Part shown: positions 21,258 through 30,122 of the stretch, one piece after another
How the letters are laid out: each line of letters begins with the position of its first letter
Position numbering within the stretch: position 1 is the stretch's first letter
Source of the DNA: Jeotgalibaca porci
GTDB taxonomy: Bacteria; Bacillota; Bacilli; Lactobacillales; Aerococcaceae
NCBI RefSeq assembly: GCF_011299095.1
Contig: NZ_CP049889.1
Location: 699,501-763,500, forward strand
Direction: 5' to 3'
Length of the DNA stretch: 64,000 bases
Notes under the pieces: model-generated
What the model was told of the DNA's origin: nothing
The model's input: the letters and a program-made list of their open reading frames with translations, nothing else
Database searches by the model: none
Program-made: the position numbers and the translations under genes

Positions 21258-21907
21258 TTTAACAAAGTCTCCTTTGTTTCAGTTTTTTCAGCTATGGTTT
21301 CTGAGAGTCTTTTCTCAATCACTCCCGTACCACCTTCTACTACGCCGTCACTTTGTAAGACGCTAAGAAAAGTACCAACAAAGCATCTCACATCAAATGC
21401 GAGACTTATTTTGTCGACATACTCTCCGTCTAATACTGCTTTAACTGTGATCGGTAATTCATCACGACCATTGATCTGTGCCCAACCGGTTAAACCTGGC
21501 ATCACATCATTTGCACCATATTTATCACGTTCTTCTATCAAGTCATATTGATTCCATAAAGCAGGTCTAGGTCCAATAATAGACATTTCACCTTTCAGAA
21601 TATTAATGATTTGTGGCAGCTCATCCAAACTTGTTTTACGTAAGAACTTACCCACTTTAGTAATGAAGTGATCTGGATTTGATAATAAGTGCGTTGGTGT
21701 ATCTTTTGGCGTATCGATTCGCATTGTACGGAACTTCAATATATAAAAATGAGACTTATTAATTCCGACTCTCTTCTGCTTAAAGAAGATTGGTCCCGGT
21801 GTATCTAATTTTATCGCAAGGAATAAAACTAAAAATATCGGTGAAAGGATTATTAAGCCTAGTAATGATAAAATAAAATCTATAATTCTTTTGATAACTA
21901 AATACAT
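21254..21907 (-). CDS. priming sugar-phosphate transferase (undecaprenyl-phosphate acceptor)
   Basis: Short-form bacterial sugar transferase of the PglC/WcaJ C-terminal type, 217 residues. One hydrophobic re-entrant helix is at about residues 6-28, then KFRTM, FLRKTSLDELPQIINILKGE, SIIGPRP and PGLTGWAQINGRDELP. It moves a sugar-1-phosphate to undecaprenyl phosphate and so starts each repeat unit. I start at the ATG ending at 21907 because GGAGGAG (21914-21920) lies 6 nt upstream; the longer frame from 21922 would put this ribosome site inside the gene. First gene of the variable half of the EPS locus. Confidence 0.92.
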   Translation of the reverse strand: MYLVIKRIIDFILSLLGLIILSPIFLVLFLAIKLDTPGPIFFKQKRVGINKSHFYILKFRTMRIDTPKDTPTHLLSNPDHFITKVGKFLRKTSLDELPQIINILKGEMSIIGPRPALWNQYDLIEERDKYGANDVMPGLTGWAQINGRDELPITVKAVLDGEYVDKISLAFDVRCFVGTFLSVLQSDGVVEGGTGVIEKRLSETIAEKTETKETLLK

Positions 21908-21922
21908 TCTGAACTCCTCCAT

Positions 21923-22314
21923 GCTGATAAACTTAATGTGGATAAAGACTGCTACTTATCATAATACTTTTAGATAAATCTGATTAAAAAAAACTATTTG
22001 TTTTGATTTTGAATTAATATAACTCAAATCAATATATTATTATTTCCTACATGTCCCTAATAATACCATTAAATAACTTATTTTTGCATCATATATTGTA
22101 ATTTTTTACGTTTTAATCGTATGATTGCGTTTTCTCTTTTGAGGTAAGGAGTTTTACAACTGATTCATGGACTTGTCTATACATTTAAAGCGATTTATTA
22201 CTAAAAGTAAGATACAAAACTGAGGATTTTTTATTAATGTGCTAGTAGCTTAAAGCAGACGAAACCTTCACAAAACTCTTATTAATCTATAAAATAACAA
22301 TTAGGAGGTGACAC
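21923..22314. promoter_or_regulatory. divergent intergenic region, EPS operon and AraC-type regulator
   Basis: About 390 bp, very AT-rich, between two divergent genes, so it must hold promoters for both. Candidate minus-strand -10 is TATTAT near 21962, with a weak -35. The AraC gene has a strong ribosome site (TTAGGAGGTGACAC) just before its ATG. I see no clear operator repeats. No rRNA or tRNA signal. Confidence 0.45.
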
Positions 22315-23049
22315 ATGGCTAAAACTTTTCAGAATTTCTTAGAAGGAACAATCCATGACCAAAGACATCTGGAGACAGTCTACGAACGAATAGACTATTT
22401 GATGATTTTAAAAGAAAGTATTGCCAGTCACAATGCTGAGAAAGCAAAAGAAGCATTGAAGGAATTTTACCAATATATTGATTTAGATCACCAAAATTAT
22501 GTTCCACCAGAAGACTTATTAGTTGCGGCAATTGGTCGTACACAATTTTTCCATGGACTCGTTTATGCATTATTATTAGATTGTTTGGCTCCCTCTGTGT
22601 TTGCCTATTCACTCTCTTTAGTTCACATTGAGACGATTAATGCCATGAAAAGACCAGAAGATGCTTTTATTATCACTTGTAGAATGATTGATACATATTG
22701 TGACTATGTAAATTCACTAGACAACATTAAAACCAGCGAATTTTCAGCTAAAGTGCTTGCGTTAATAGATATGAACATAAAAAATGAATTAACCACCCGT
22801 ATTATAGCCGAGCATCTCCATTTACATCTTGATACATTGCAGAAGAAATTCAAGGCTGAAACTGGTAAGAATATTACCGAAGTTATCAACGAACGACGCG
22901 TTGAATTAAGTAAGGTATATTTACGAAGTTCGAAATACTCTATTACAGATATTTCATATGAAGCGGGCTTCTCGGATGCTAGTTATTTCGTTAAAGTATT
23001 TAAAAGGTTTACAGGCACAACGCCAGGCCAGTTTCGTACTCAAAAATAG
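22315..23049 (+). CDS. AraC-family transcription regulator
   Basis: 244 residues. The C-terminal 100 residues form the double helix-turn-helix of AraC/XylS: TTRIIAEHLHLHLDTLQKKF for the first HTH, then ITDISYEAGFSDASYFVKVF and KRFTGTTPGQFR for the second. The N-terminal 130 residues are all-helical and show no cupin sensor pattern, so the ligand is unknown. It is divergent from the EPS operon, which makes it a candidate regulator of it, or of the convergent hydrolase/symporter pair. It starts 6-8 nt after GGAGG. Confidence 0.88.
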   Translation: MAKTFQNFLEGTIHDQRHLETVYERIDYLMILKESIASHNAEKAKEALKEFYQYIDLDHQNYVPPEDLLVAAIGRTQFFHGLVYALLLDCLAPSVFAYSLSLVHIETINAMKRPEDAFIITCRMIDTYCDYVNSLDNIKTSEFSAKVLALIDMNIKNELTTRIIAEHLHLHLDTLQKKFKAETGKNITEVINERRVELSKVYLRSSKYSITDISYEAGFSDASYFVKVFKRFTGTTPGQFRTQK

Positions 23050-23083
23050 AAGACCTGACATATTATAGTCGGATCTTCTATTT
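23044..23083. terminator. bidirectional terminator between the AraC gene and the hydrolase
   Basis: Hairpin AAATAGAAGA / TCTTCTATTT with additional pairing inside, located exactly between two convergent stops. Both ends give short U-rich tails. Confidence 0.75.
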
Positions 23084-23085
23084 CC

Positions 23086-23934
23086 TTAGGCATCACATTT
23101 ATACCATAGTTCTATTCCGTTTTGACGAATGACTTCACCTTTGCGGAAGCCGATTTCTTCATAATTTCCTTTCAATGTTCCATCCAAAATACCTGTTGAT
23201 AGTTCTAGGTAGTCTTTAACTACTGCCTTATCCATCGTTGGGGTTTCGTGGCCCACTAAAAGTGTGTCATAGGCATCACTCAAGTCCCACAACTTTTGAA
23301 TGGATTTTTGATAAATTTCTAAGTCCTTACGATTACCGCCTTCTTTGTTAAAAATGATAATACTATCATTAATCGTGTCTCCGCTAAAGAGCAAACGATT
23401 CGTGCGATCGAGATAAGAGACGTGTCCAGGTGAATGCCCCGGCGTTTCAAAAACTTCCAGAACACGATTCCCTAAATCAATAGTGTCTCCTTCTTTAATC
23501 GGTTTGTATGGGAATAAAGATAGGTCTTTTTCTTCCGGTAATTGTTCCAATAAAGCTTCCACATGTCCTTCACCTGGAAAACGGATAGGCGTTCGTGTTT
23601 CAATGTACCATTTCCTCATAGCCACACTTGGATAATGTTCGCGGTAGAGATGGTCATCATCTGGGTGCATATATGCTTCCTCGAAAGCGTACATGCCGCC
23701 TAAGTGGTCCAGATGTCCGTGTGTCAATAATACTTTGATAGGTTTATGAGTGATTTTCCTTACATCATCGATGATAGTGCCAATACCAGCTCCCGTATCT
23801 ATGAGAGCAGCATATTCATCTCCGACGGCCACATAGTAATTGTCTAGAAAATAGTCGCTAATATGCCAAGTATTCTCATTAATTTGTGTTATTTTCTTTG
23901 CGATTTTCGGTTTAGTATCTACTGCCAATTTCAC
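23086..23934 (-). CDS. metallo-beta-lactamase-fold hydrolase
   Basis: 282-residue MBL-fold enzyme. The metal site is LLTHGHLDHLGG, with further ligands in TPGHSPGHVSYLD and SGDTINDS, and a final GHETP. Members of this group hydrolyse thioesters, lactones or phosphodiesters; the substrate cannot be told. It is 14 bp downstream of a GPH-family symporter gene, so it probably acts on the imported compound or on a product of it. Confidence 0.85.
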   Translation of the reverse strand: MKLAVDTKPKIAKKITQINENTWHISDYFLDNYYVAVGDEYAALIDTGAGIGTIIDDVRKITHKPIKVLLTHGHLDHLGGMYAFEEAYMHPDDDHLYREHYPSVAMRKWYIETRTPIRFPGEGHVEALLEQLPEEKDLSLFPYKPIKEGDTIDLGNRVLEVFETPGHSPGHVSYLDRTNRLLFSGDTINDSIIIFNKEGGNRKDLEIYQKSIQKLWDLSDAYDTLLVGHETPTMDKAVVKDYLELSTGILDGTLKGNYEEIGFRKGEVIRQNGIELWYKCDA

Positions 23935-23948
23935 TCATCCTTTCCCTA

Positions 23949-25379
23949 TTACAAACTGTTTACCTCTTTAGATATATTTTGCATTTCTGCATCGGTCATA
24001 TTGTATATAAAGTGGAAACAGAAGAAAATTAATACTGCTCCGATGACAGGTAAAATACCACCCATAAATTTGATTGCGGTTGCGACTCCAGTTGTTTGTG
24101 CCGCTCCAAGAGCCACATCATACCCAACTGCATCCAATAACAACGCAATCATCGATGTTGAGAAACTCGAAACCAAGAACACTAAAAATGTGATTGTTGC
24201 ATAAATGGTTCCATCATTCCGTTCTTTTGTTAAATAGGCCTGGTAATCGACCGCATCAGCAATTAAAGACCAAATGAGTAAGCTAAAGAAACCAACGAAA
24301 AATTGTCCCAGTAATTGGAAGAAAATATATTGCGTAGATGAAACTGGGAAAAATGCATTAACTGAAAATGACGCTGCTGCTAGAAGAGCTGGCCAAGTTA
24401 CTAAGTTCTTTTTACCAAAACGGTTTATCATCGGTTTAACAAAGACCATCGCAACCAATGTCGGAATGAGTGTAGCTAACCCTAAGGCAGCAAGTTGCTC
24501 TGTGGCGCGATAATGGCTCATGAATACATATTGGTTCATGATTCCTGTTGTTTGGATAAAGAATTTAGTGATGATGTAGGCTGAAATAACTGCAACCATC
24601 GGACGGTTTTTAACAAAAGTTTTCATAACTTTGAAATAATTGATACTCTTTTGCTCATCAGTCTTGTCCGGAATAATTACCCGTTCACTAACTAAAACAT
24701 GGGTCAAGAGCAGGCAGACTGCAGTAAAGATTGAAAGAATAATTCCTAATAATACAAAACGATTAGCAACAGGATTATCCATTTGATCGAATAAGATTAA
24801 TGGTGCAATGGAAGTAACAATAACGTTGGCCATAACTGAACCAATACTTCTGAAGTTTGATAAATCCGTTCTGCCTTTCATATCAGAGGTAATCGAGTTT
24901 AACATTGCTCCATAAGGAACGTTAATGAAGGTACCAACAATTCCCCAGATAAAGTAGGTAATAAGAGCATAAGCAATTCTAAATGCATACGGCATGCCCG
25001 ACAAATTAACAAACAGAAGAATCGTTGTCGCGATGTATGGTAATAAATATTTGATTAAGAATGGCTTATATTTACCAAACTTTGAACCTGCTCTGTTATC
25101 TACAGCTCTTCCGATAAAAGGATCGTTAATCGCATCCGATGCCTTACAAATAGCTATGATTAGCGAGAAATGCACGGGGGTAATTCCAACTATGTTCACA
25201 AAGAAAATCATTAAATACGTATTCACTAGAACTTGAAGCGAGTTAAACCCTAAATCTCCGAACATATAGCCTAACTTGTCTTTGATTCCGAATGTTGGGG
25301 CACTCTTTACACCCGCAACATACTCTTGATTCGAAGAGACTTCTAAAACTGTTTGCCCTATTTTCGTTTCTGCAGCCAT
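23949..25379 (-). CDS. GPH-family sugar:cation symporter (MFS)
   Basis: 476-residue membrane transporter with about 12 segments. It has the N-terminal KDKLGYMFGDLGFNSL motif and the loop SDAINDPFIGRAVDNRAGS typical of glycoside-pentoside-hexuronide:cation symporters (MelB/XynP/UidB type). First gene of a two-gene operon with the MBL-fold hydrolase. Two palindromes lie in its promoter region, one of them a cre-like AAAGCGCTTT, which suggests catabolite control. The substrate is probably a glycoside or hexuronide. AGGAGG is 6-7 nt before the ATG. Confidence 0.88.
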   Translation of the reverse strand: MAAETKIGQTVLEVSSNQEYVAGVKSAPTFGIKDKLGYMFGDLGFNSLQVLVNTYLMIFFVNIVGITPVHFSLIIAICKASDAINDPFIGRAVDNRAGSKFGKYKPFLIKYLLPYIATTILLFVNLSGMPYAFRIAYALITYFIWGIVGTFINVPYGAMLNSITSDMKGRTDLSNFRSIGSVMANVIVTSIAPLILFDQMDNPVANRFVLLGIILSIFTAVCLLLTHVLVSERVIIPDKTDEQKSINYFKVMKTFVKNRPMVAVISAYIITKFFIQTTGIMNQYVFMSHYRATEQLAALGLATLIPTLVAMVFVKPMINRFGKKNLVTWPALLAAASFSVNAFFPVSSTQYIFFQLLGQFFVGFFSLLIWSLIADAVDYQAYLTKERNDGTIYATITFLVFLVSSFSTSMIALLLDAVGYDVALGAAQTTGVATAIKFMGGILPVIGAVLIFFCFHFIYNMTDAEMQNISKEVNSL

Positions 25380-25412
25380 AAAACTTCCTCCTAAAATGTT
25401 TTCTTCAAAAAT

Positions 25413-25459
25413 GTAACCGGTTTAATTGAATGATTTTAGTATAATTAAGAAAGCGCTTT
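25413..25459 (-). promoter_or_regulatory. operator-like palindrome and cre-like site ahead of the symporter operon
   Basis: TTAAACCGGTTA (25413-25424) is a near-perfect palindrome, the shape of a LacI-type operator. AAAGCGCTTT (25450-25459) is the core of a CcpA cre box. A minus-strand -10 TATACT lies between them (about 25438-25443). The arrangement suggests glucose repression and local control. Confidence 0.55.
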
Positions 25460-25557
25460 AATAATAGGTGTTTTACGGTCGTTTATGGTAAATTTCCGAC
25501 TTATAGGATTTAAATATCAAGTTTTTGTGAATCTGGTAACTTGACTAGAGTAAAAAG

Positions 25558-25593
25558 AAGCATCAGAGTATGCAGCGGCGCACTCTGATGCTT
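25558..25593 (-). terminator. terminator after the GH20 remnant
   Basis: Perfect 12-bp stem AAGCATCAGAGT / ACTCTGATGCTT with a 12-nt loop. On the minus strand it is followed by CTTTTTACT. It sits 26 bp past the stop codon. Confidence 0.85.
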
Positions 25594-25618
25594 GATAAAG
25601 ACTATTTAAATTTCACAC

Positions 25619-26524
25619 TTAATGCGACAAATGCCCTGTAGTCACAATGTGATGGTACTTTTCTGTTCCTAAAAACCCTTCAACAATATCGTATTTGGCA
25701 TCATAGACGAGTCGCTCTGCTTCCAATTCTTCTATTATAACTACCTCATCCTTCAACCAGGATTCAATACGACTAATTGCCGTATCAATCCGTGCACTCG
25801 CTCCACCGTATCGGATGTCCAATACTTCCCAACCAAATGGCTTGTATAATTCAAACCACAAACGATTGTGCTTTTCATGGAGGTACTTCATATCCTCTTT
25901 TAGCGACTTTAACTGTTCCACATGTATAGCCATTCTCTGCTTATCTTTCTGATCATATGCTCTCTTCAAATTTATTCCAATTTCTGCCTTGGTTGCTAAT
26001 ACTTTAGCTAGTTGTTTATAAAAATCAAATAGAGAAATATAATCTGATTCGCAATTTTGAAGCTGCGCCAACTTTTCATACAAGCGACGATAATGCTTAC
26101 CCAGTTCTAACGTCTTAATATTCGCGTCAAATAAGCCCGTCAAAATATCTTGCCACAAGATAAATTTAGATGGGCTAGAAGACATCAAATTATTTTTTCC
26201 CACACTAGGAACTTCGTCGAACTCATTCAGTAACATGAAGTATTCTAATTTCATACCTGTACAGCCTAACAAACGCTCTGCCAGCTCTTCTTGATTTATT
26301 TCTTGTTTGTATGTGTACTCCGCATACAGTTGCATGACAGGTAAAGCTGTTGTCAGTGGTGTTTCTGCACCATTATCTGCCCACAACGTGAGGAACACTT
26401 CTTCTATTCCTTCAGATTTACAGGCTTTTAAGGCTGCCTCTGAATTAACAAACGCCCTGCCATAATTCGGAGCAACACCATTCCATGTCCAAGCCCCTCC
26501 AGCAAAAATTGGATGCGAACCCAA
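25619..26524 (-). pseudogene. 3' remnant of a family 20 beta-N-acetylhexosaminidase
   Basis: Reads as the C-terminal half of a GH20-type enzyme: PIFAGGAWTWNGVAPNYGRAF, then TLWADNGAETP and a long helical C-terminal region. Intact relatives are about 600-630 residues with the catalytic Asp-Glu pair upstream; only about 300 remain and the catalytic pair is lost. No SD or proper start is present: the frame opens at a TTG inside another coding frame. The upstream part was removed by a deletion that fused it, out of frame, to the truncated regulator gene at about 26524. A terminator follows. Confidence 0.75.
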
Positions 26525-27921
26525 CTCTTTGTGATATAGACTTTCTTTTCACTTGGGAATGAGATGGTCGAAAAGACTAAATCGTATTGATTTTCACTCA
26601 TTAAAAGTGCTTCTTGAATACTGTGTTGTTCGATAAAGTCGATTTCTGGGAATATCTCTCGTAGACCCGCTGTCATTACTAAGGAAGAGCTGATGCCATT
26701 GAGACAAATCGCTAGTGCTCTTAAACGGGTATTTTCTTCGGTTTTCTCTTTCAAGTGTAAGTAGCCACCAAAGTGAATGGTGAAATAAGCTATTTCACTC
26801 TCAGAAACACATTTACCAATCTCTTGTTCTAAAGGTTCCAATCCTTTTTTGATCAGATAGAAAAGGTTTTGGTACTCTTTTTTTACCTTATCAACGAGCG
26901 GATTTTCATAATACAAGTCGAATTTCATCCGGAAATACGCAGGTACAAGGTGTTGATATAACGTTTTGTGGAGTGTGGTCGACTCCGAAAAGTTAATTCC
27001 CGTGATTTGCTGAATATGTAGAATGATTTTCGCTGTCAGTTTATTAAAGTAGTGCGCATCCACCGTGTATTTTTCACCCTGCAGAACGTTGAGTAGGCGT
27101 GTTTCCCAAAAGAGAATTTCTGCTTCATTTGAGTGGTTGAAGATGTCTTTCACTAAAGTGGCAGATAGCGTATAGGCTGGCTGATCCTTTAATTGTTGTG
27201 TATCGTTTTTTGAGAAGTTTATTGGTTTTGTATTTTTGCGGATTTTGTTAAAGCAAATGTTGTAGATAAGTTCTTCCAAACGGCTTTCCACAAAGCTTAA
27301 TAGATTATTTTTTGAGTAATTTAAGATGTACGCATAGTGTTCGTTTATTTCTAATGACTTTCCCCAGATGACTTCAAAGTAGTGGGCTGATTTCTTTAGG
27401 TACGAAATGTGTTGTAAGTGTGAGATGGCATTTTCTAAGAGCCTTCTGACCTTCATTTCATCACCTTTAAAAATGTAACCTTCTGCCTTGTCATAGAGAA
27501 GGACCAGTTCATAGTCTTCTATATAGTCACGTAATCTTTTTACGTCCGCTAAAACAGAACTCCGACTGAGCCGAAAATAATTTTGCAGTTTTTTTGCTGA
27601 TAACGGCTGTTGCGCACAGGCGATGTGGATAATTAAAAGTGGAATTCTCTCTTCTGGAAATTGGTAGCTATCGAGTTCTTGCTCGACGAGTAACTTTGTC
27701 CATTTTTCAGTTTCTTCATCTTGATTAAAGAGCTGTCCTGCGTGTAACTCAATCGTCTGTAAGCCCCCTTCCACCAAAAAATTATTAATAACGGAAATCT
27801 CATACCATAACTTTTTCCTACTTTCATCCAAAGAGAGGATGATTTTTTCAGTATCCTTTTCTTTCGTTTGATGCAAATAGTTAATCAACAAAATTGTTTC
27901 CGTTTTTAGCATTTCCATCAC
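26428..27921 (-). pseudogene. PRD/Mga-like transcription regulator, 3' end lost by deletion
   Basis: The frame is 497 residues. Residues 1 to about 465 look like a BglG/Mga-type regulator: N-terminal winged HTH (QPLSAKKLQNYFRLSRSSVL, with VLADVKRLRDYIEDYE), a middle helical PRD-like region, and the start of an EIIB-like domain (LRALAICLNGISSSLVM, with VFSTISF). From about 26524 on, the reading is the GH20 gene in the wrong frame, so the last 30 residues are foreign and the EIIB-like domain is cut short. The DNA-binding part could still be made. A cre-like site precedes it. The regulator probably once controlled the adjacent hexosaminidase locus. Confidence 0.72.
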
Positions 27922-27936
27922 CTATTTTCATTATAT

Positions 27937-27951
27937 GGTAAACCGCTTACA
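27937..27951 (-). promoter_or_regulatory. cre-like site upstream of the truncated regulator
   Basis: Minus-strand TGTAAGCGGTTTACC fits the CcpA consensus well in its first twelve positions. It lies 16-30 bp upstream of the start codon region. Confidence 0.45.
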
Positions 27952-28306
27952 TTGGAAGTACTTCAGCGGTCCAAGATATTTGACGTTGTTTTTGGTTGTG
28001 TTGGACACATAGAATAGTATAAATGATTTTGGGGGATTTAAAGAGTGGGATGGATGTAGAATTCCAAAATTATTTTTTAGAATAATATACTGAGACATCA
28101 AACCAAAATTATTTTAACGATTCAAATGTTATTCCATTGTTTGCGAAGATGAAATAGTGCGACAGAGAAAGAGGCGTCCGGGTGGGCGCCTCTTTTCTAT
28201 GGGGTTTAAAAATAATACCCTTCTATATCAAGTTCAGTATCGCGTTGTTAATTCGAATACTTTTGTAATCCTATCTTTTCTCTCCATTTTTCCATAGTCT
28301 CTAAAT
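27952..28306. other. gene-free stretch between the truncated regulator and the Fic gene
   Basis: About 355 bp without a convincing gene. It has the terminator at 28166-28197 and AT-rich sequence with a repeated word, CCAAAATTATTTT (near 28065 and 28100). Nothing else is recognisable. Confidence 0.5.
28166..28197 (-). terminator. terminator downstream of the Fic gene
   Basis: GC-rich stem GAGGCG / CGCCTC, extended by AGAAA / TTTTCT, with U-rich sequence on both sides. It works for the Fic transcript on the minus strand and possibly in both directions. Confidence 0.75.
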
Positions 28307-29356
28307 TCAATTAATGAACTGATACTTAGTCGACCGTCCTTTACCAATTTTCTCAATGACATTGTCAGATTGTAATACTGACAAGGCGCGCTCAATTGTT
28401 CGACGACTAATTTCTGGTAACAACTCTTCCAATTCAGCTCTGCTTAACGGTTCAAAACTTTTTTGTAAGGTTTCTAGCAAACGCTCTGAAGGTGTTAATT
28501 CTTGATTTATCACAACCTCAAACCGTTCTGTAAATCCCTCATAAGCTCGTAGTATAACCCCTAATAAGTAACGAACAAATGGTGTGTAGTCTTGTTCATT
28601 TTCTGACCATCCAAAGGAACTTGCCTTTAACGATTCATAATATGTTTGTTTCGATGTTTCGATTAGTTTTTCAATACTAATATATTTCCCTACTAAATAC
28701 CCTGATTTATACAACAATAATAAAGTCAATAATCGGGACATTCGGCCATTTCCGTCACTGAATGGGTGGATTGAAAGAAAATCTAGAATAAAACAAGGTA
28801 TTAATAATAAAGGATCAATTTCTGATTTACTGATTGCTTGATTGTATTGCTCACACAATTGGCTCATTAATTCCGGAGTTAGAAATGCAGGTGCAGGCAC
28901 AAACCGGACCCGTTCCTTGCCATCAAAATCCTTTTCTGTTATTAGGTTATCGACGCTTTTATATTTTCCCTTGTAACTTTTAGCTGAATAATTATAAAGG
29001 TTTTTATGTAATGTCAAAATATCATTGGGTATAACTTTAATGTAATCATGACTATCGTGAATCAACTTCAATACATCTCTGTAGCCTGCTATTTCTTCCT
29101 CATCTCTGTTTCGAGGCGTGCTCTTCTCCTCCATTATTTCTCTTAAACGTCCATTCGTCGTTGATATACCTTCAATTTTATTTGAAGATTCTGTACTTTG
29201 AATTAAAGCCATATCTGTCAATTTCCCCAGTATTTCCGGTTTCGCAGCAATGTACAGTTCTTGCTTACCTTTATATTCATGTATTTTTGTCAACATATTC
29301 AATAAGTCATAGCTAAGCGTTAATTTTTCTAAATTTCTGTAATCGAACTCTTTCAC
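28307..29356 (-). CDS. Fic/DOC family protein with C-terminal winged helix
   Basis: About 349 residues. The Fic motif IHPFSDGNGRMSRLL (HPFxDGNGRxxR, around residue 200) is intact, so AMP- or other nucleotidyl-transfer activity is expected. An N-terminal helix holds STTNGRLREIME (possible inhibitory segment; I see an S-x-x-x-E/N-type pattern in SSNKIEG). The C-terminal 70 residues read as a winged helix (EELLPEISRRTIERALSVLQ). I prefer the GTG ending at 29356, 7 nt after GAGGTG; a GTG two codons earlier (29362) touches the ribosome site. Repeated GGCGGA elements upstream suggest autoregulation. No antitoxin gene is adjacent. Confidence 0.9.
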   Translation of the reverse strand: MKEFDYRNLEKLTLSYDLLNMLTKIHEYKGKQELYIAAKPEILGKLTDMALIQSTESSNKIEGISTTNGRLREIMEEKSTPRNRDEEEIAGYRDVLKLIHDSHDYIKVIPNDILTLHKNLYNYSAKSYKGKYKSVDNLITEKDFDGKERVRFVPAPAFLTPELMSQLCEQYNQAISKSEIDPLLLIPCFILDFLSIHPFSDGNGRMSRLLTLLLLYKSGYLVGKYISIEKLIETSKQTYYESLKASSFGWSENEQDYTPFVRYLLGVILRAYEGFTERFEVVINQELTPSERLLETLQKSFEPLSRAELEELLPEISRRTIERALSVLQSDNVIEKIGKGRSTKYQFIN

Positions 29357-29370
29357 CGCCACTCACCTCT

Positions 29371-29423
29371 TTTCTCCGCCATTTTACCCTTTTTGGCGGA
29401 GAAAGACAAGATATGGCGGAGTA
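29371..29423 (-). promoter_or_regulatory. operator-like repeats upstream of the Fic gene
   Basis: An inverted repeat TTTCTCCGCCA (29371-29381) / TGGCGGAGAAA (29394-29404), perfect over 11 bp, is followed by a third partial copy ATGGCGGAGTAA (29412-29423). This lies within 70 bp upstream of the start codon and is a good candidate for an autoregulatory operator read by the winged helix of the Fic protein. Confidence 0.6.
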
Positions 29424-29468
29424 ATTTTCCATGTAGTAGGTGTTCCGAGATGACTCATCTTTCCCCAC

Positions 29469-29497
29469 AAAAAAAGCACCCCTAGTTCAGAGGCGCT
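29469..29497 (-). terminator. terminator of the partial TcaA-like copy
   Basis: On the minus strand AGCGCCTC and GGGGTGCT form an 8-bp stem (two G-U pairs) followed by seven T residues, 10 bp after the stop codon of the remnant. Confidence 0.65.
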
Positions 29498-29506
29498 CAT
29501 TTCTAC

Positions 29507-29815
29507 TTATTCACTTAACGTATCAACCTTGCTTGTTATCTCACTCAATGTAAACCCAAGCCCATCCCAAGCTTCGCTACTCTCAAATGACTCAATAACA
29601 AACGTATACTCATAGACTTCATCCAGGTTATCGCGACCTGATGCTGATGTGTAGCGCGTTGTTCGTTCAAAGTCCATTGTGACTGTGTACAAATTTACAT
29701 CCGTTTGTATCATATCTGTAATTTGCAGGGACCAATCCAAGTTTTCCGTATCAGTGATTCGAACAGCTGATCCACAATGGTGAGGATGGGAATGAAAAGG
29801 ACTTGCATATCGATT
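29507..29815 (-). pseudogene. 3' remnant of a duplicated TcaA-like zinc-ribbon protein
   Basis: The last 77 codons (from 29740) encode DWSLQITDMIQTDVNLYTV and RYTSASGRDNLDE, nearly the same as the C-terminus of the intact gene at 30123-31508. Homology reaches further upstream in two other steps: TENLDW in frame, then TIVDQLFE in another frame near 29775-29795, matching TVVDQLFG of the intact gene. So a tandem copy was reduced by an internal deletion and has no N-terminal ribbon or membrane segment. Confidence 0.75.
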
Positions 29816-30122
29816 GAACTAAAAGGATTCTTATGTTGAAAAACGTATTTATTTTAGCTTTGATGGCTTTACGAAATCGGAAGTATCGGGCACTAACTAT
29901 TAAAAAACGGATAAATAGTGTTTTTATTGAAATTCCTCACACTGGTATAATATTTGACGATAGGGGGTTCGAATCCCTCAGGCGACGTTATCGTTCATTC
30001 CTGCTTTCCACTGCATCTACGCAAACTTCGGTATTTTCAGCTACCTCACCGTAGTTTGGTTCAACTATATTATTGTGATCGTTTTTTTCTAGATCGAGCG
30101 GTCCTTTTCACTTTAAAAAGCG
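29816..30122. other. gap with promoter-like sequence and a tRNA T-arm-like hairpin
   Basis: No credible gene. On the plus strand an extended -10 (TGGTATAAT, 29944-29952) is followed 10 bp later by GGGGGTTCGAATCCCTC (29963-29979), which has the stem and TTCGAAT loop of a tRNA T-arm. I cannot build acceptor, D and anticodon arms around it, so it is not called a tRNA gene. Confidence 0.4.

Noticed and set aside
29963-29979. Complete tRNA gene
   Set aside because: Only the T-arm can be formed; acceptor, D and anticodon arms are missing in the surrounding 80 bases.
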